Origin: Chrysaora quinquecirrha
Lineage: Eukaryota; Cnidaria; Scyphozoa; Semaeostomeae; Pelagiidae
Assembly: GCA_014526335.1 (NCBI GenBank)
Contig: JACTAT010000049.1
Span: 682,001 to 746,000 of the forward strand
Reading direction: 5' to 3'
DNA: 64,000 nt
Numbering within the stretch: position 1 is the first letter of the stretch; each line of letters opens with the position of its first letter. The position numbers and the translations under genes were made by a program. The notes under the pieces are model-generated. The model was not told where the DNA came from. It was given only the letters and a program-made list of their open reading frames with translations, and did not search any database. Positions 62,335-64,000 of this stretch are shown here, one piece after another.

Positions 62335-64000
62335 GGCTATCTTTAAAATGCGGATTCCGGAATCCGGAATCCGGAAACGAAAATGCGGACATGAAAACGC
62401 AGAATCTTTAAAATGCGAAAATGAAAAGGCGGAATCTTTAAAATGCGGAAATGAAAACGCGGAATCTTTAAAATGCGGAAATGAAAACGCGGAATCTTTA
62501 AAATGCGGAATCGAAAACGCGGAATCTTTAAAATGCGGAATATAATATGATATAATAATCTAATATAATAATTTCCTTTACTTCTGAAATATTTACTTTA
62601 CGTTGGAATTGTAAGTTGAAACTAGATATTAGCCTGTCAGACCTACACTCGAGAATTCAAAGCATTGAGACAAATGCAACGATTTCGTGGTTTCCGCTGT
62701 ATGCACAGATTTTGATGAATCTTATTTACAAAAATTAGGGAGGAGAAAGTGCAAATTACCTTATCAATCTCTTTTTATTTAAATAATATACACGTATTTT
62801 TTCATAAGAACCTCTTTGAAAGAAATCCAGACTCTCTGATGGCGTAAAATTTTAGAAACTCCAGTACTGAAATTTTTGAGTGAAAAATTTTCACCACAGA
62901 CAGCGAAAACTTTTCTTTTATTTCCCATGTTTCGTCGTGCAATAAGGCATCTCTGTGACAAGCAGACAAACTGGAAACCCAAATAAATTCAAATACGATC
63001 GGTAAATGGGTTTGGAACATCATTCGGATAGAATAACTATGTTGCCAATATGGATATTCAAGAAACTCTTAAGAAACTTACAGTATTCAAAATCTGAAAA
63101 TTTGAAGAAACTTTCAGTACTGGATCAATTTTTAGTTTCTTAAAAAAATTACGTGTATTCTATAAAAGGAATGACGGCATTTAATTGAAATGAAGGCAAT
63201 GGAATGAAGGCATGGCGAACAAAAGTTTCAGCTGAAATGGCTTCCTGGCACAACAGTCTCGCGATGCTATGGGTGTGGAAATGTTATCCTAAACCCACCA
63301 ATGACTTTGCCAGATGATTTTTTTATTGTATACAAAGACTTTAGATCATACAGAGAGCGACAAACAGGTCAACTACAATTTACCAACGACCGCCAGAATT
63401 TTCACCTCAGACAGGCCTGCGTTACCCAAAGGTACCCATTCTTTCACTCCAGTTTGCGGAGTGTGCCAGAAATGTTTCACAAGTTCTTGAAGCCTGAGCA
63501 TTTGGCCCGTCTCTATGCGGAATTTGGATGGGTAATGCCAACCATTCGAAGACCCAGCAATTAAATGAAAACATTAGAACATTAGATGAAAATTAGAAAA
63601 TGCTTCCCTCTTTTATTAGCTGTTGTTATGTTATGTTGTTCTTTGTTGTTGTTTTGTTATTTATTTACCAGTGATCTCTGACATTGAGTAAGACCTTGAG
63701 TAAGAACATTAGCATGCTTAATTGATAGATTTCAGATGATAGTGACTAAAAATTATTTTCTTGTTGCTCATTCCGGGTTTTCGAATCCGGGTTTTTGATT
63801 CCGGTTTTCATTTCCGGGTTTTGATTCCGCATTTTAAAGATTCCGCGTTTTCAATTCCGCATTTTAAAGATTCCGCGTTTTGATTCCCCATTTTAAAGAT
63901 TCCGCGTTTTCATTTCCGCATTTTAAAGATTCCGCCTTTTCATTTCCGCATTTTAAAGATTCCGCGTTTTCATTTCCGCATTTTAAAGATTCCGCGTTTT
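62335..64000. mobile_element. Copy 2 of the 1.7-kb transposon, right end outside the window
   Basis: Same insertion point: GTTTTATTA at 62,326-62,334 followed by GGCTATCTTT. The right inverted terminus has begun (30-bp units from about 63,825) when the window ends. Includes the zinc-binding coding remnant and the nested MITE. Confidence 0.92.
63208..63564 (+). CDS. Copy 2 of the zinc-binding domain remnant
   Basis: Counterpart of 46,752-47,108 with the same CYGCG and HLRQAC motifs and the same stop. No lesion has accumulated in either copy over the part that can be compared, although both lack an upstream start region. Confidence 0.55.
   Translation, partial: RHGEQKFQLKWLPGTTVSRCYGCGNVILNPPMTLPDDFFIVYKDFRSYRERQTGQLQFTNDRQNFHLRQACVTQRYPFFHSSLRSVPEMFHKFLKPEHLARLYAEFGWVMPTIRRPSN

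Larger units (their letters stand above)
58043..64000. repeat. Copy 2 of the approximately 17.8-kb duplication (continues past the window)
   Basis: Aligns with copy 1 from 40,272 onward: the satellite tail (58,043-58,640), a 500-base spacer, the Polinton-like genes and the nested transposon. The offset is 17,771-17,773 up to 61,393 and about 16,456-16,461 after the 1.33-kb deletion. Differences are sparse substitutions and 1-bp indels, mostly in homopolymers. Confidence 0.92.

Noticed and set aside
1..64000. CRISPR array
   Set aside because: None of the tandem arrays has short constant repeats with unique spacers; all are continuous satellites or minisatellites, and the gene content is eukaryotic.

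Overview
This window looks like intergenic, repeat-dominated DNA from an AT-rich animal genome. Reasons for reading it as an early-branching metazoan (a cnidarian fits best, by inference only): GT-AG introns of about 60-260 bp, no bacterial-style operons, long tandem satellites, and a mix of mobile elements (KDZ, Tc1/mariner, Penelope, RTE, CR1/L2-like, R2/Utopia-like, BEL/Pao, Polinton-like, HUH/Rep-like) of the kind that crowds such genomes. Almost every long reading frame belongs to a transposon or an endogenous virus-like element, and most are broken by stops or frameshifts. I see no clear conserved housekeeping gene. The best candidate for an intact host-type gene is a small two-exon RING-type gene at 56.4-56.9 kb.

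Layout 0-30 kb. A 143-bp satellite (1-759) is followed by a seven-exon KDZ-type transposase fragment on the minus strand (2.2-4.0 kb) and a tRNA-like cloverleaf (4.11-4.18 kb). Next come a decayed L1-like LINE joined to an integrase-like fragment (4.25-7.35 kb), a nearly complete CR1/L2-like LINE on the minus strand (11.2-14.1 kb), SAP and DUF6589-like fragments (14.2-15.1 kb), a higher-order repeat (15.5-16.8 kb), a 26-bp minisatellite (17.5-17.9 kb), a LINE 3' fragment, a PIF1-like helicase fragment (20.7-21.2 kb), an RTE-like LINE (22.2-23.9 kb), a BEL/Pao integrase tail with a candidate LTR (24.1-25.2 kb), a Penelope-like element with a hammerhead ribozyme motif (26.3-27.3 kb) and a broken DD34E Tc1/mariner transposase (27.7-28.8 kb).

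Layout 29-40 kb. A 235-bp palindrome (29.2 kb) precedes a LINE with an N-terminal C2H2 finger, reverse transcriptase and restriction-like endonuclease (29.7-32.7 kb). Then come a large GAT microsatellite, a CRESS-type Rep pseudogene with a TATA box (34.2-35.4 kb), a foldback element (35.5-35.9 kb), a zinc-finger/core-binding-like pseudogene (36.0-36.9 kb) and a 130-bp satellite carrying a small Tc1/mariner-type MITE (38.8-40.9 kb).

Layout 40-64 kb. The rest is two direct copies of a unit of about 17.8 kb. Copy 1 runs from 40,272 to about 58,042 and copy 2 from 58,043 past the window end. The unit holds the ruins of a Polinton/Maverick-like element on the minus strand (rve-type integrase, A32-like packaging ATPase, several unassigned genes). 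A 1,742-bp transposon with a perfect 9-bp target duplication and repeat-built inverted termini is inserted in it. The unit also carries a HUH endonuclease-like pseudogene (54.2-55.7 kb), the RING gene and a 177-residue unknown. Copy 2 has lost 1.33 kb, and at the junction it carries a 20-bp inverted copy of adjacent sequence, a template-switching signature. The elements do not form a pathway; the window records successive insertions, duplication and decay.
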